DNA of 64,000 nt from Labilibaculum euxinicum (GCF_009795715.1 NZ_WTCR01000002.1:466930-530929); one strand, 5' to 3'; positions 28,200 through 37,975 are shown, counted from the stretch's first letter. Translations and numbers: made by a program. Notes: a model not told the origin generated them from the sequence alone.

Positions 28200-29498
28200 C
28201 TAGATTTTTTCGACTTGAATTTTCCGGGCAGTATTTAATTTACCTTCACTTGTGGCCACTATTGTTGCAACAGTAGCATCACCTGTAACATTAACCACTG
28301 TTCGAAGCATATCAAGCGGCCGGTCAATACCTAATATTAATGCCAGTCCCTCAATGGGTATTCCCACTGATGTTAAAACAATAATTAACATCACAATGCT
28401 TCCGCCTGGAACTCCGGGTGTTCCGATAGATGCCAGTGTAGCTGTCACCACAATTATCAATTGGTCGTAAATATCTAAATCTACACCAAACACCTGGGCG
28501 ATAAAGACTGCAGCAATTGCCTGATAACAACTGGTTCCATCCATATTAATAGTAACACCAACCGGAAGTACAAAACTCGCAACTTCATTAGCAACACCTA
28601 TTTCTTTTTCAACACACTCCATAGTAACCGGAAGGGTTGCCGCACTTGAACTTGTTGAAAATGCTAACAGCTGAGCAGGCGAAATGGCTTTGTAAAAATC
28701 AGAGTATCTTACTGGAGTAAAGATTTTTAGGAATAAAGGGTAGATTACAAATATCATTATTAAAAGCCCTAGAATTACAGTTATTGCATACAATCCTAAA
28801 GCCGAAAATAAATCAAGATCACCGGAAAAATCGACTATTAAACCAGCAATAAGGGCAAATACTCCATAAGGAGCAAAAAGCATAATGAGGTCAATTATCT
28901 TAAGGATAATTGCATCTATCCCATCAAAAAAATCTCTGACTACCTTGACTTTCTTTTCTTCCAAAACAACCATTGCAATGCCAAATAGAATCGCAAAGAA
29001 TATGATCTGAAGCATTTTAGAATTATCTGTGGCTGCCTGAAAGAAATTGGATGGAACAACATCTACAAGAAATTTGAGTGGAGACTCATTTTTCAAATCT
29101 GAAGCCTGATTTTTCTTTAAATCAATTGTTGTATGGTATTTTTCTTGTAACTCTACCTTTTTATAGTTGGGGAAAGTATTGCCTGGTTCTATGGTATTTA
29201 CTAGTATTAACCCAAAACTTACAGCAATTACTGTTGATAGAACGTAAAGGGAAATGGTTTTAATTCCTATTCGTGATAATTTTGAAATGTTGGAGAGACT
29301 TGATATTCCTTTTACCAGCGACACAAAAATTAAAGGAACTGCAATTAATTTTAATAAGTTTAAGAAAATATCACCCCAAGGTTTAATCCAATCGTTGGTT
29401 AATTCAGATAATTCAAAATAAACGGCAATTAATCCCGCTATAATTCCAAATACCATTCCAACTAAAATTTTCACGTAAAGAGGCAGCCTTTTCCACAT
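28200..29498 (-). CDS. Dicarboxylate/amino acid:cation symporter (DAACS family)
   Basis: 432 aa with eight helices and two re-entrant hairpins. Signatures are the serine-rich hairpin FSTSSSAATLPVTMEC, the NMDGTS Na+ site in GVTINMDGTSCYQAI, the second hairpin SIGTPGVPGGSIVML and DRPLDMLRTVVNVTGD for substrate and cation. Takes up glutamate, aspartate or C4-dicarboxylates with Na+ or H+. Single gene; substrate not resolvable from sequence. Confidence 0.94.
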   Translation of the reverse strand: MWKRLPLYVKILVGMVFGIIAGLIAVYFELSELTNDWIKPWGDIFLNLLKLIAVPLIFVSLVKGISSLSNISKLSRIGIKTISLYVLSTVIAVSFGLILVNTIEPGNTFPNYKKVELQEKYHTTIDLKKNQASDLKNESPLKFLVDVVPSNFFQAATDNSKMLQIIFFAILFGIAMVVLEEKKVKVVRDFFDGIDAIILKIIDLIMLFAPYGVFALIAGLIVDFSGDLDLFSALGLYAITVILGLLIMIFVIYPLFLKIFTPVRYSDFYKAISPAQLLAFSTSSSAATLPVTMECVEKEIGVANEVASFVLPVGVTINMDGTSCYQAIAAVFIAQVFGVDLDIYDQLIIVVTATLASIGTPGVPGGSIVMLIIVLTSVGIPIEGLALILGIDRPLDMLRTVVNVTGDATVATIVATSEGKLNTARKIQVEKI

Positions 29499-29545
29499 AA
29501 TCGATATGTTTTTTTATTTTGCTTTAAAGATACTTGATAAGACTA

Positions 29546-29581
29546 GAAAAACAAAGCCCGAAAACCAAAGGCTTTCGGGCT
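29546..29581 (-). terminator. Rho-independent terminator of the SlyD-like gene
   Basis: AGCCCGAAA with TTTCGGGCT forms a nine-pair GC-rich stem; a T-rich tract follows on the minus strand, 22 bp after the stop. Confidence 0.8.
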
Positions 29582-29603
29582 GAAATATCTTTTCAGAAAC
29601 TAA

Positions 29604-30146
29604 TTAGCATCCGCATCCGCTGCCACATCCGCCGCTTTCACAACTTCCGCTATCACAACCGCCCTGAGGTGCATAAGCTTCTTTCATTTCTTCTTCTGAA
29701 GCATCTCTAACTTCAATAACTTCACCTTTAAAGAATAGAGCATCTCCGGCAAGTGGATGATTGAAATCCATTTTTACAGTAGCATCTGTTACTTCAAGAA
29801 CGATTCCATTCATTCTGCGACCTGAGTTATCTTGCATTGGTACTACATTTCCTTCTGCAATAACTTCTGAATCAAATTCACCGTTAACTTCAAATATATT
29901 TTTAGGAAGATCGATTACTGCTTCTTCTGATGCCTCACCGTATGCTTCTTCAGTTTCCAATTTGAAATCAAAAGAATCACCTACTTTCAGCCCCATCAAT
30001 TTTTCTTCAAACTTTTCTAACATCTGTCCAGCACCACATAAATATGTAAGTGGAGTTTCTGCTACTGCTTTTTCAATAATCTCTCCCGAAAGATCAGTTT
30101 TTAATTCGTAAATAACTGAAACAACCTTATCTTTTGAAATTGTCAT
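29604..30146 (-). CDS. SlyD-like FKBP-type peptidyl-prolyl isomerase
   Basis: 180 aa cytoplasmic chaperone-isomerase. FKBP core split by an IF insert (about 75-125): VISVIYELK-type start, PLTYLCGAGQMLEKFEEKLMGLKVGDSF, EAYGE, and FNHPLAGDALFFKGEVIEV, all typical of SlyD. The tail is Gly/Ser/Cys-rich with seven cysteines in the last 19 residues, resembling the nickel-binding tail of E. coli SlyD but with Cys in place of most His. Metal storage is inferred. Confidence 0.92.
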   Translation of the reverse strand: MTISKDKVVSVIYELKTDLSGEIIEKAVAETPLTYLCGAGQMLEKFEEKLMGLKVGDSFDFKLETEEAYGEASEEAVIDLPKNIFEVNGEFDSEVIAEGNVVPMQDNSGRRMNGIVLEVTDATVKMDFNHPLAGDALFFKGEVIEVRDASEEEMKEAYAPQGGCDSGSCESGGCGSGCGC

Positions 30147-30264
30147 AATATTTTCTTTTTTTTAGTATTATATCCTCAATTTGAATCCTAAAACCAGAGA
30201 ATTCTGTACAAAGAAAGTACAATTATTTCTTTATTCAAATAAAAAAGGAGTTGATAGTCTAAAT

Positions 30265-30750
30265 TTATTTGTAATGTTCAGGATTTAAAGCATCAGGACG
30301 CCAATTGTATAGGAATGATTTAACTTTCTCGAAATTGTAAGCTTTGTCTTGTTCTAAATTACCAGTGTTTTGTGTATGAAGTCTTTCTCCTTCTCCATTT
30401 AAAACGATCATAACAGGAAATCCAAAACGCTGAGGATAACCAAGTTCTGCTAGTGCATCTAAATTTTTATTTTCCTTACTGTAATTTACCTCAAGGAAGA
30501 TATAATTATCCTCGAGAAGCTTATTTAATGTTGTTTCACTATGCAGGTAGTTATGCATTTTTATGCACCAAGGACACCAATTTCCTCCTATCTGAAGCAG
30601 AACATGTTTTCCTTCTTTTTTAGCTTTACTAACTGCTTTCGCAATTTCTTCTTTCCCGTTAAGAGATGGATCGTAGGGCTTTTGACCTATTGTAGTCAGG
30701 CTAAATACAAGGAATAAACTTACTAGAAGGGCAATTTTTTTCGTTTTCAT
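30265..30750 (-). CDS. Exported thioredoxin-fold protein with CPWC site
   Basis: 161 aa. Signal peptide MKTKKIALLVSLFLVFSLTTIG. Thioredoxin-like domain with NWCPWCIKMH (redox CPWC), an extra helix typical of the thioredoxin_7/DUF255-like group and the cis-proline loop GFPVMIVLN. Likely a periplasmic disulfide reductase or oxidase. Divergent from the bio operon. Confidence 0.88.
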   Translation of the reverse strand: MKTKKIALLVSLFLVFSLTTIGQKPYDPSLNGKEEIAKAVSKAKKEGKHVLLQIGGNWCPWCIKMHNYLHSETTLNKLLEDNYIFLEVNYSKENKNLDALAELGYPQRFGFPVMIVLNGEGERLHTQNTGNLEQDKAYNFEKVKSFLYNWRPDALNPEHYK

Positions 30751-30850
30751 GTTTGCATTTTAAATTTGAAGCAATTTAAATTAAATTGAAGGGAAATCAA
30801 GAAGATTTCAGATTTTTAACGAACAAATAACATTTTAAAGGTTAAGCGAA

Positions 30851-30904
30851 ACAACATATGTTGTAAAAATACTTTAGAATTAGCACGGTTTAGACGGATA
30901 AACC
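30851..30904 (+). promoter_or_regulatory. Putative bioA promoter with two palindromes
   Basis: Between the divergent thioredoxin and bioA genes: a perfect 14-bp palindrome ACAACATATGTTGT (30851-30864), then TACTTTAG (30870-30877, 7 of 8 to the -7 consensus), then an inverted repeat GGTTTA-N6-TAAACC (30887-30904) near the expected start. The layout fits a repressible promoter. The GGTTTA/TAAACC halves are inverted relative to a BirA operator, so the regulator is unknown. Confidence 0.4.
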
Positions 30905-30942
30905 CTAGTTTTACAAAGAATTTACATGAAAAAAAAACTCCT

Positions 30943-32232
30943 ATGTCGGAACAGTTTAAGCCATCTGATCTCGTTTTTGATAGAGAACATATTTGGCATC
31001 CATACACTTCAATGCATGAGCCACTACCCGTCTACCCTGTGGTTTCGGCCAATGGTGTAAGATTTACATTGGATTCAGGTCAAGATATTATTGATGGTAT
31101 GTCCTCGTGGTGGTGTGCTGTTCATGGATATAATCATCCTGTTTTGAATGAAGTTGTTCAAAACCAATTAAAACAGATGTCGCATGTGATGTTTGGCGGA
31201 ATTACTCATAAACCTGCAATTGAGTTGGCCAGATTATTGGTTGATATAAGTCCGGATGGAATGGAAAAAGTATTCTTCTGCGATTCTGGTTCTGTGTCTG
31301 TTGAGGTGGCAATGAAAATGGCTCTTCAATATTGGTTCACCAAAGGGAATCCAAATAAAAATAAATTTTTAAGCATTCGCTCAGGATATCATGGTGATAC
31401 TTTTAACGCCATGTCTGTTTGCGATCCTGTAACCGGAATGCATGAAATTTTCAGAGGAGTTTTGCCTGTTAATTACTTCGCAGAATCGCCAAGATGTGGG
31501 TTTTACGATGAATGGGATTCCAACTCCTTTCAGTCTATGCAAAATATGATTGAAGCGCATCATGAGGAGCTTGCTGCGATCATCTTAGAGCCTGTTGTTC
31601 AGGGGGCTGGAGGAATGAAGTTTTATCATCCTCAATATTTAATCGAATTACGAAGAGCCTGTGATACTTACAACATACTGCTCATTCTCGACGAAATAGC
31701 CACAGGTTTTGGTAGAACTGGGAAATTATTTGCTTGCGAACATGCCGATATATCTCCGGATATTATGTGCGTAGGAAAAGCCATAACTGGTGGTTATTTA
31801 AGTTTTGCAGCCACTTTAACTTCACAAAAAGTAAGTGATGGGATTTCAGCTGGTGCACCAGGTTGTTTTATGCATGGCCCCACATTTATGGGAAATCCTT
31901 TGGCATGCGCTGTTGGCGTTGCGAGTATCAATTTACTATTAGAATCATCGTGTTTGGAGAAGGTTCGTAATATTGAACAACAATTATTACGAAATTTATC
32001 GAAGGCGAAAGAATTAAAACAAGTAAAGGATGTTCGAGTTTTAGGTGCTATTGGAGTCATCGAAATGAATGAACCGGTAAATATGGCTTCTATTCAAAAG
32101 CAATTTGTGGCGAATGGAGTTTGGGTTCGCCCGTTTGGAAAATTAGTTTACATTATGCCTCCATTTATTATATCTGAAGAAGATTTATCTTTCCTTTGCA
32201 AAGCTTTGGTTAAAGTAGTAGCAATGCAATAA
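30943..32232 (+). CDS. bioA: Adenosylmethionine-8-amino-7-oxononanoate aminotransferase
   Basis: 429 aa class III aminotransferase that makes 7,8-diaminopelargonate using SAM as amino donor. Motifs: WHPYTSM near the N-terminus, [12 protein letters not shown], the PLP-site [13 protein letters not shown] region, and the lysine in [11 protein letters not shown]. First gene of a five-gene biotin operon (A-F-G-C-D), 8 bp before bioF. No bioB in the window. Confidence 0.95.
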   Translation: MSEQFKPSDLVFDREHIWHPYTSMHEPLPVYPVVSANGVRFTLDSGQDIIDGMSSWWCAVHGYNHPVLNEVVQNQLKQMSHVMFGGITHKPAIELARLLVDISPDGMEKVFFCDSGSVSVEVAMKMALQYWFTKGNPNKNKFLSIRSGYHGDTFNAMSVCDPVTGMHEIFRGVLPVNYFAESPRCGFYDEWDSNSFQSMQNMIEAHHEELAAIILEPVVQGAGGMKFYHPQYLIELRRACDTYNILLILDEIATGFGRTGKLFACEHADISPDIMCVGKAITGGYLSFAATLTSQKVSDGISAGAPGCFMHGPTFMGNPLACAVGVASINLLLESSCLEKVRNIEQQLLRNLSKAKELKQVKDVRVLGAIGVIEMNEPVNMASIQKQFVANGVWVRPFGKLVYIMPPFIISEEDLSFLCKALVKVVAMQ

Positions 32233-32239
32233 ATTCGAA

Positions 32240-33361
32240 ATGGATCAAAAACTGATTAAATACAAAGAGGAATTACAGAAGCTTGAGGAATCTGGTAACC
32301 TTCGTGCCCTAAAAATGATTTCAGAAAGTAACTATAAGGTTAACCTCTCTTCAAATGATTATTTAGGGGTTAGTAAGAAGAATATACCGCGGCCAAAGGG
32401 GAATTCTTTTGGCTCAGGATCATCTCGCCTGCTTACCGGAAACTTTAAGGAATATCAGTTGCTGGAAACTGAACTCGAAAATTTGTATGGCCGGCCTGCA
32501 TTATTTTTTAATTCGGGATATCATGCTAATATTGGTATTTTGGCAGCATTAGCAGGAAAAGATGATTTGATAATATCTGATAAGTTGAATCATGCCAGTA
32601 TAATTGATGGTATTCGTTTAAGTAGTGCCGAACAAGTTCGTTTTAAACATGCTGATTACAATCACTTAACACATATTCTTACTACAAAACGAAAAGATTA
32701 CAATCGTGTTTTTATTGTAAGTGAATCCGTTTTTAGTATGGATGGCGACGAAGCTAATCTTGAAAAACTGATTGAAATTAAAAAACAATTTGATTGCTTT
32801 TTATATATTGATGAAGCTCATGCTCTAGGAGTTAGAGGAATTAAAGGTCTTGGTTTATCGGAAGAGAAATCATGTCTTAAAGAAATTGATTTACTGATTG
32901 GCACTTTCGGTAAAGCAATGAACTCAATTGGTGCATATGTTATTTGTGATGCTATTCTTAAAGAGTATTTAATTAACAAAATGCGTTCTTTGATTTTCAC
33001 CACTGCTCTACCTCCAATTGTAATCAGCTGGAACTATATCATGTTGCGAACCATTGTAAAAATGAAAATGGAACGGGAGCATTTACAATCAATATCAGAA
33101 CAATTAAGAGAAGGCCTGAAGAATGCCGGAATAGAAACAATGGGAAGCTCAAATATTATTCCTGTTCTGGTTGGAGACAGTCAAAAATGCGTTAATTTAG
33201 CTGAGTATTTGCAAAAAAAAGGATTTTTGGTATTCCCTATCCGCCCACCTGCAGTGCCTAAAGATACTGCCAGACTGCGTATTTCTGTTTGTGCAGATAT
33301 GGATTGGGAAGATCTTAAAGATTTACCAGAACTGATAAAGAATTATTGCGATGAAAAGTGA
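32240..33361 (+). CDS. bioF: 8-amino-7-oxononanoate synthase
   Basis: 373 aa alpha-oxoamine synthase that condenses pimeloyl-ACP with alanine. NLSSNDYLGV start, GSGSSRLLTGN, YIDEAHALGVRG and the PLP lysine in GTFGKAMNSIGAYV. Overlaps bioG by 11 bp. A 2-amino-3-ketobutyrate CoA ligase is similar, but the operon context decides. Confidence 0.94.
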   Translation: MDQKLIKYKEELQKLEESGNLRALKMISESNYKVNLSSNDYLGVSKKNIPRPKGNSFGSGSSRLLTGNFKEYQLLETELENLYGRPALFFNSGYHANIGILAALAGKDDLIISDKLNHASIIDGIRLSSAEQVRFKHADYNHLTHILTTKRKDYNRVFIVSESVFSMDGDEANLEKLIEIKKQFDCFLYIDEAHALGVRGIKGLGLSEEKSCLKEIDLLIGTFGKAMNSIGAYVICDAILKEYLINKMRSLIFTTALPPIVISWNYIMLRTIVKMKMEREHLQSISEQLREGLKNAGIETMGSSNIIPVLVGDSQKCVNLAEYLQKKGFLVFPIRPPAVPKDTARLRISVCADMDWEDLKDLPELIKNYCDEK

Positions 33362-34043
33362 ATGGTTACATAAATCTGCTAACGAGAAGTGCATTTTGTT
33401 TATGAATGGTTGGGGATGCGATGCAAATCCTTTTCAATCAATAAATTCAAAAGAGTACGATGTGCTTATGTGTTTTGATTACCGGGACATATTAATTCCT
33501 AAACAGGTTGAAAGGCTGTTTGAAAATTATCAGGAAGTACATTTGGTTGCATGGTCACTTGGTGTTTATGTCGCGAACATGCTTTACCACCAATGGAAGG
33601 ATCTATTCGCCAGTAAAATTGCCATAAATGGAACTTTACAAGCAATTGATAATTTGAAAGGCATTCCTCCTGCTATTTTTCAGGGTACTATAAATGGATT
33701 GAATTCAAGAACTATTGAGAAGTTTTGGCTTCGAATGTGTGGCGGTAAAAATGGGTTTGATCGTTTCAAAATGCAAATGCCACAACGGAATATTGAGGAT
33801 CAAAAGGAAGAATTAATTGTACTTCAAGAGCTTGTACAAAATCATTTTATTGATTGGAATGTATATGATTCGGTATTATTGGGGCAAAACGATTTAATTT
33901 TTCCATTTGAAAATTTAGAAAATGCATGGCGTGAGCAAAATAATATAATTAAAATGGAAAATACTCCTCACTTTTGTTTTTACAGTTGGAATTCGTGGGA
34001 TGATTTAATGGAGGAATGTAAAAGTGCAGCATCAAAATATTAA
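33351..34043 (+). CDS. bioG: Pimeloyl-ACP methyl ester esterase BioG (DUF452)
   Basis: 230 aa alpha/beta hydrolase. FMNGWGCD near residue 20, nucleophile serine in LVAWSLGVYVAN, aspartate region GQNDLIFP and a late His in NTPHFCFY. BioG removes the methyl ester from pimeloyl-ACP after fatty-acid-type elongation, the job of BioH elsewhere. Overlaps both bioF (11 bp) and bioC (20 bp). Confidence 0.9.
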   Translation: MKSEWLHKSANEKCILFMNGWGCDANPFQSINSKEYDVLMCFDYRDILIPKQVERLFENYQEVHLVAWSLGVYVANMLYHQWKDLFASKIAINGTLQAIDNLKGIPPAIFQGTINGLNSRTIEKFWLRMCGGKNGFDRFKMQMPQRNIEDQKEELIVLQELVQNHFIDWNVYDSVLLGQNDLIFPFENLENAWREQNNIIKMENTPHFCFYSWNSWDDLMEECKSAASKY

Positions 34044-34785
34044 TAAAGATAAAGTACAAAAAGGATTCGTAAAAAGTATCGAAACCTATCGTAAACATGC
34101 TATTGTTCAGGAAGCTATCGCCTCCAGATTGATTAATGAATTGTTGCGTCAACCCGTAAGCCATTTTTCGAAAGTTCTGGAGATTGGGTGCGGTCCGGCT
34201 GTACTTACTGATAAATTTTTCCAAAAATTCAATACCGATTTGTATTATGCAAATGATATTGTAGAAGAATATTCAGACATTCTTAGCTCTATTCATTCGG
34301 ACATACAATTTTTGGGTGGAGATATTGAGTCTATGGACTTACCAGATTCTTTGGATTTAATTATTTCGAGTTCAACATTCCAATGGTTCAATAACTTAGA
34401 TGGTTTTTTGACAAAAATACACAAAGCTTTACAGCCTGACGGGTTACTTGTATTTAGCACTTTTGGTCCTGATAATTACAGAGAAATACGCGAAGTGAAT
34501 GGGAAAGGATTAAATTATTTGTCTTTTGGAAAGCATGAAAGGCTTTTGTCTGATAAATTTGAAATTATTTGGAGTGACAAAGAAATAATTACCCGTTTTT
34601 TTTCAGATCCTCTTGGAGTCCTCTATCATATGAAGCAAACAGGTGTAAACGGAATTCCTGGAAAGGCTTGGACAAAAAGTGATTTGAAGAATTTTAAAGA
34701 GGATTATCAGGATTTGTTTGGTACCGATTTGGGTGTCCCCCTCACCTATCAACCCTTATATTTTATTGCGAAACCTAAAAAATAA
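34024..34785 (+). CDS. bioC: Malonyl-ACP O-methyltransferase BioC
   Basis: 253 aa SAM-dependent methyltransferase that masks malonyl-ACP to start pimelate synthesis. SAM motif VLEIGCGPAVLT and the BioC-type SSSTFQWFNNLDGFLTK. The start is GTG at 34024, with a strong Shine-Dalgarno GGAGGA at 34010-34015 inside the bioG coding region, unusual for this phylum and supportive of the start. Confidence 0.92.
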   Translation: MQHQNINKDKVQKGFVKSIETYRKHAIVQEAIASRLINELLRQPVSHFSKVLEIGCGPAVLTDKFFQKFNTDLYYANDIVEEYSDILSSIHSDIQFLGGDIESMDLPDSLDLIISSSTFQWFNNLDGFLTKIHKALQPDGLLVFSTFGPDNYREIREVNGKGLNYLSFGKHERLLSDKFEIIWSDKEIITRFFSDPLGVLYHMKQTGVNGIPGKAWTKSDLKNFKEDYQDLFGTDLGVPLTYQPLYFIAKPKK

Positions 34786-34792
34786 ATTAATA

Positions 34793-35476
34793 ATGCCAAC
34801 CTATTTTATTGCAGGAATTGATACTGATACCGGTAAAACATTTGCAACAGGCTTAATGGCCAAGTATTTATCGGATCAGAAAAAATCAGTGATAACTCAA
34901 AAATTTGCACAAACCGGTTGCAAAGGAATCTCTGAAGATATTTTAATGCATCGGGAAATAATGGGAATGGAAATTCAAGAGGTTGATAAAGACGGAACTA
35001 CTTGTCCGTATGTTTTTGATTATCCTGCATCACCACATCTTGCCGCTCAAATGCAAAATCAAGAAATTGATATTAAAAGAATTGAAATATCGACTGCAAT
35101 TCTTGAAGATCAATTTGATTACCTTCTTTTGGAAGGAGTTGGTGGTATGCATGTTCCAATAACTTTGGATTATTCGCTTCTTGATTTCATGGAAGAGAAA
35201 AAATATCCGGTAATTTTAGTTACTTCATCAAAGCTTGGTAGTATTAATCACACTCTTCTCAGTCTTGAAATTGCGAAACAAAGACAAATTCCAATTAAAG
35301 GATTAATCTACAATCAATATCCTGCAAACAGTGAATTCATTTTAAAAGATTCTGTTCAGGTTTTTAAAACTTACTTGAAAAAATATGGATTTGATTGTCC
35401 AATTATCGAGATTCCGGAATTGAAGAAAAACGAACTGTCAAATGTTGATTTTAGCAAACTGTTTTTTGCAGAATAA
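34793..35476 (+). CDS. bioD: ATP-dependent dethiobiotin synthetase
   Basis: 227 aa from MPTYFIAGIDTDTGKT (P-loop). Closes the ureido ring of dethiobiotin from diaminopelargonate, CO2 and ATP. Also LLLEGVGGMHVPITL and VTSSKLGSINHTLLSLE. An in-frame ATG at 34718 lies within bioC and would break the conserved start, so the ATG 7 bp after bioC is chosen. Last gene of the operon. Confidence 0.93.
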   Translation: MPTYFIAGIDTDTGKTFATGLMAKYLSDQKKSVITQKFAQTGCKGISEDILMHREIMGMEIQEVDKDGTTCPYVFDYPASPHLAAQMQNQEIDIKRIEISTAILEDQFDYLLLEGVGGMHVPITLDYSLLDFMEEKKYPVILVTSSKLGSINHTLLSLEIAKQRQIPIKGLIYNQYPANSEFILKDSVQVFKTYLKKYGFDCPIIEIPELKKNELSNVDFSKLFFAE

Positions 35477-35881
35477 TAGCATGTGAGTAATATCACAAAA
35501 TCCAGATTATTTTTAAAGCCTTTCAGAAAGAAATAGTCTTACCCTACTTCAACGAGCATGTAATTTATTCAATTCTCAGGCGCTTAAAAAATAAAAATAG
35601 CAGATTAAAGATCACATAATCAATAAATAAAATAGAATCTACTAATGTCTGATTTATGTACATTCTAGAAGAAATTGGTTTTTTTTTCGGAATTTCACAC
35701 ATTATATTATTGATTTTTGTTAAAACAGATCTAAAGATCCTATTATTCTTGTTTATTAGATGGATTTTATCTTTTTTTGTACTCGCTTATTTGTAACGAT
35801 TCCATATAAATAATTCGGTTTATTATTGAGTTAAATGCGAATGAATTTATGGAAGAACAAAATTGAATACATAAATTAAGA
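35477..35881. other. Intergenic region after bioD
   Basis: 405 bp. Holds a 46-codon hydrophobic ORF at 35656-35796 (annotated separately, low confidence). No terminator for bioD with a good stem and no clear promoter for the reductase gene were found. Confidence 0.4.
35656..35796 (+). CDS. Possible 46-aa small membrane protein
   Basis: ATG to TAA, 46 codons. The product begins MYILEEIGFFFGISH and is hydrophobic almost throughout, with two likely helices (about 8-22 and 28-45) around a short KTDLK loop and a single Arg-Trp pair. No homologue known to me. AT-rich DNA inflates hydrophobic ORFs, so it may be chance. Confidence 0.25.
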   Translation: MYILEEIGFFFGISHIILLIFVKTDLKILLFLFIRWILSFFVLAYL

Positions 35882-36526
35882 ATGAGATCACACAAAGTTA
35901 TTGAGATAAGAAATTTGACTTCTTCCACCTATGTTATAAGGATGGAAAAAAATGATTTTACATTTAAAACAGGGCAATACATAACCCTTGGATTTTCCGG
36001 AAGTATTGATCGAAGAGAATATTCTATATATAGTTCTGAAAATGATAATTTTTTAGAAGTGTTAATTAAAGAAGTTGAAAACGGTTTGGTTTCAAAAAAA
36101 CTAAAACGATGTAAGCCTGGTGATTATTTAGATGTTGATGGACCTTTTGGCCATTTCTCATTAGAGGAGTCTGAAATCGGCAGGAAAAAATTCCTTTTTA
36201 TAGCAACTGGTACCGGTATATCTCCAATTCACAGTTTTGTTGAAACGCATCCTGAAATGGATTATCAAGTGTTGCATGGCGTGCGAATTGAAGAAGAAGC
36301 GTATGAAAAAGATAGTTATCCGAATGGAAAGTATATTTTATGTACCTCCCGCGAAAAATCAGGTGATTATCATGGAAGAGTAACTGATTATTTAATGAAA
36401 AATCCAATCCCCTCAGATACAGTTTGTTATTTATGTGGTAATTGTCATATGATTTATGAGGCTTACGATATTCTTGAAAAGCAAGGAATTTCATTAGGTC
36501 CAATTCACACTGAAGTATATTTTTAA
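35882..36526 (+). CDS. Ferredoxin-NADP reductase-like flavoprotein
   Basis: 214 aa. FAD-binding barrel with REYSIYS (RxYS motif) near residue 45 and GPFGHFSL, then the nucleotide-binding domain with FIATGTGISPIHSF around 105 and CYLCGNCHMI near the end. Soluble, minimal two-domain reductase without its own iron-sulfur domain, so it probably works with a separate ferredoxin or flavodoxin. It lies between bio genes and radical SAM enzymes (miaB, mtaB), which need such reductants; a functional link is only inferred. Confidence 0.88.
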   Translation: MRSHKVIEIRNLTSSTYVIRMEKNDFTFKTGQYITLGFSGSIDRREYSIYSSENDNFLEVLIKEVENGLVSKKLKRCKPGDYLDVDGPFGHFSLEESEIGRKKFLFIATGTGISPIHSFVETHPEMDYQVLHGVRIEEEAYEKDSYPNGKYILCTSREKSGDYHGRVTDYLMKNPIPSDTVCYLCGNCHMIYEAYDILEKQGISLGPIHTEVYF

Positions 36527-36631
36527 ACGGAGAATGAAGAATTATGAAAATTGAGCTAAGGTAGTTCAATATATAGCAGTGGAATATTTCCAAATTCATA
36601 ATTCTTAACTTGTAATTTATAATTATTAAAA

Positions 36632-37975
36632 ATGAAATATCATCTTGTATCATTAGGTTGTCAAATGAATGCTTCGGATGGAGAAAGAGTTCGTTCGGTA
36701 ATCGAAAATATGGGCTACCAATGGACAGATAACGAAGAAGAGGCTAATTTAATTGGGATTTTAGCTTGTTCTGTGCGTCAAAAGGCAATCGACAAGGTTT
36801 ATTCTAAAATTCATAAGTGGAATTTGTGGAAAAACAAACGGAATCTAATCACTTTTGTTTCCGGTTGTATCCTCCCCTCCGATTTGGATAAATTTCTCAA
36901 GTTATTTGACATCATTTTTCAGATGAAGGATTTACCAAAGTTGCCGGAAATGATTCAGCAATATGGAATTACCACTCCTGTAGGATTGCAGCAGGGGTTT
37001 GATTCTCAGAATGAAAATATTTCTGAATTCTGGCATGTAAAACCTAGTTATACTTCAGAATTTGAGGCTTTTGTCCCTATTCAAAACGGTTGTGATAAGT
37101 TTTGTTCATTTTGTGCGGTTCCATATACCAGAGGACGAGAAGTCTCCCGTCCCTCCGATGAAATTGTAACTGAAGTTCAAAGTTTGGTGGAGTGTGGATT
37201 TAAATCAATTACCTTACTTGGACAGAATGTAAATTCATATGGTCTTGATAAAAAAGGTGATGAAATTGATTTTCCTGAATTATTACGTAGAGTTGGAAAT
37301 TTGGGAAATCAACTTAATAAAGAGTTTTGGATTTACTTTACTTCTCCGCATCCGCGCGATATGACAGATGAAGTTATTGAAGTAATTGCCCAGTATAAAT
37401 GTCTCGCTAAACAAATTCACTTACCAATTCAATCGGGTGATGATAAAGTCCTTATCCACATGAATCGCAAGCATGGTATGGAAAAATACAGGCAAATTGT
37501 TCATACAATTAAACGCTTAATTCCTGAGGCTACCCTCTTTACAGATATTATTGTTGGTTTTACTGGTGAGAGTGATGATCAATTTGAAAACACCCGAAAA
37601 GCAATGAATGAGTTTAAATATAATATGGCGTACATTGCAATGTACTCTCCTCGTCCGGGAGCATTAAGTCATCGTTGGTTTGATGATGTAAGTCTGGATA
37701 TTAAGAAAGAGCGACACCATATTTTAACTCAGGATTTGAAGATTCATTCTAAAAATTACAATTCTTCAATGGTGGGTAAAACTTATCGGGTATTGGTTAA
37801 AGGCCAGGCTAAACATGATGGTTACCTTGCGGGATTAACAGAGGGAAGAATTAATGTACGGTTTTTATCACAGGATGAGAATTTGATCGGCCAATTTGTA
37901 GATGTAAAAATTACATCAGCCGCTGATTTTTCAGTTGAAGGTGAAATGATAACGATAAAAGAAAGTGTAGCGTGA
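36632..37975 (+). CDS. miaB: MiaB-type tRNA methylthiotransferase
   Basis: 447 aa radical SAM enzyme for ms2i6A37 in tRNA. N-terminal UPF0004 domain with three [4Fe-4S] cysteines (SLGCQMN, ILACSVR, VSGCIL), radical SAM motif CDKFCSFC around 154-161 and C-terminal TRAM domain (about 380-445). The next gene starts within its stop codon. Assigned to MiaB rather than MtaB or RimO by the CQMN start and the FVPIQNGCDKFC context. Confidence 0.9.
   Translation: MKYHLVSLGCQMNASDGERVRSVIENMGYQWTDNEEEANLIGILACSVRQKAIDKVYSKIHKWNLWKNKRNLITFVSGCILPSDLDKFLKLFDIIFQMKDLPKLPEMIQQYGITTPVGLQQGFDSQNENISEFWHVKPSYTSEFEAFVPIQNGCDKFCSFCAVPYTRGREVSRPSDEIVTEVQSLVECGFKSITLLGQNVNSYGLDKKGDEIDFPELLRRVGNLGNQLNKEFWIYFTSPHPRDMTDEVIEVIAQYKCLAKQIHLPIQSGDDKVLIHMNRKHGMEKYRQIVHTIKRLIPEATLFTDIIVGFTGESDDQFENTRKAMNEFKYNMAYIAMYSPRPGALSHRWFDDVSLDIKKERHHILTQDLKIHSKNYNSSMVGKTYRVLVKGQAKHDGYLAGLTEGRINVRFLSQDENLIGQFVDVKITSAADFSVEGEMITIKESVA

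Noticed and set aside
36198..36653. 151-codon ORF on the minus strand opposite the ferredoxin reductase gene
   Set aside because: It overlaps a clearly conserved flavoprotein gene and its translation is unlike any protein I recognise; an AT-rich shadow.
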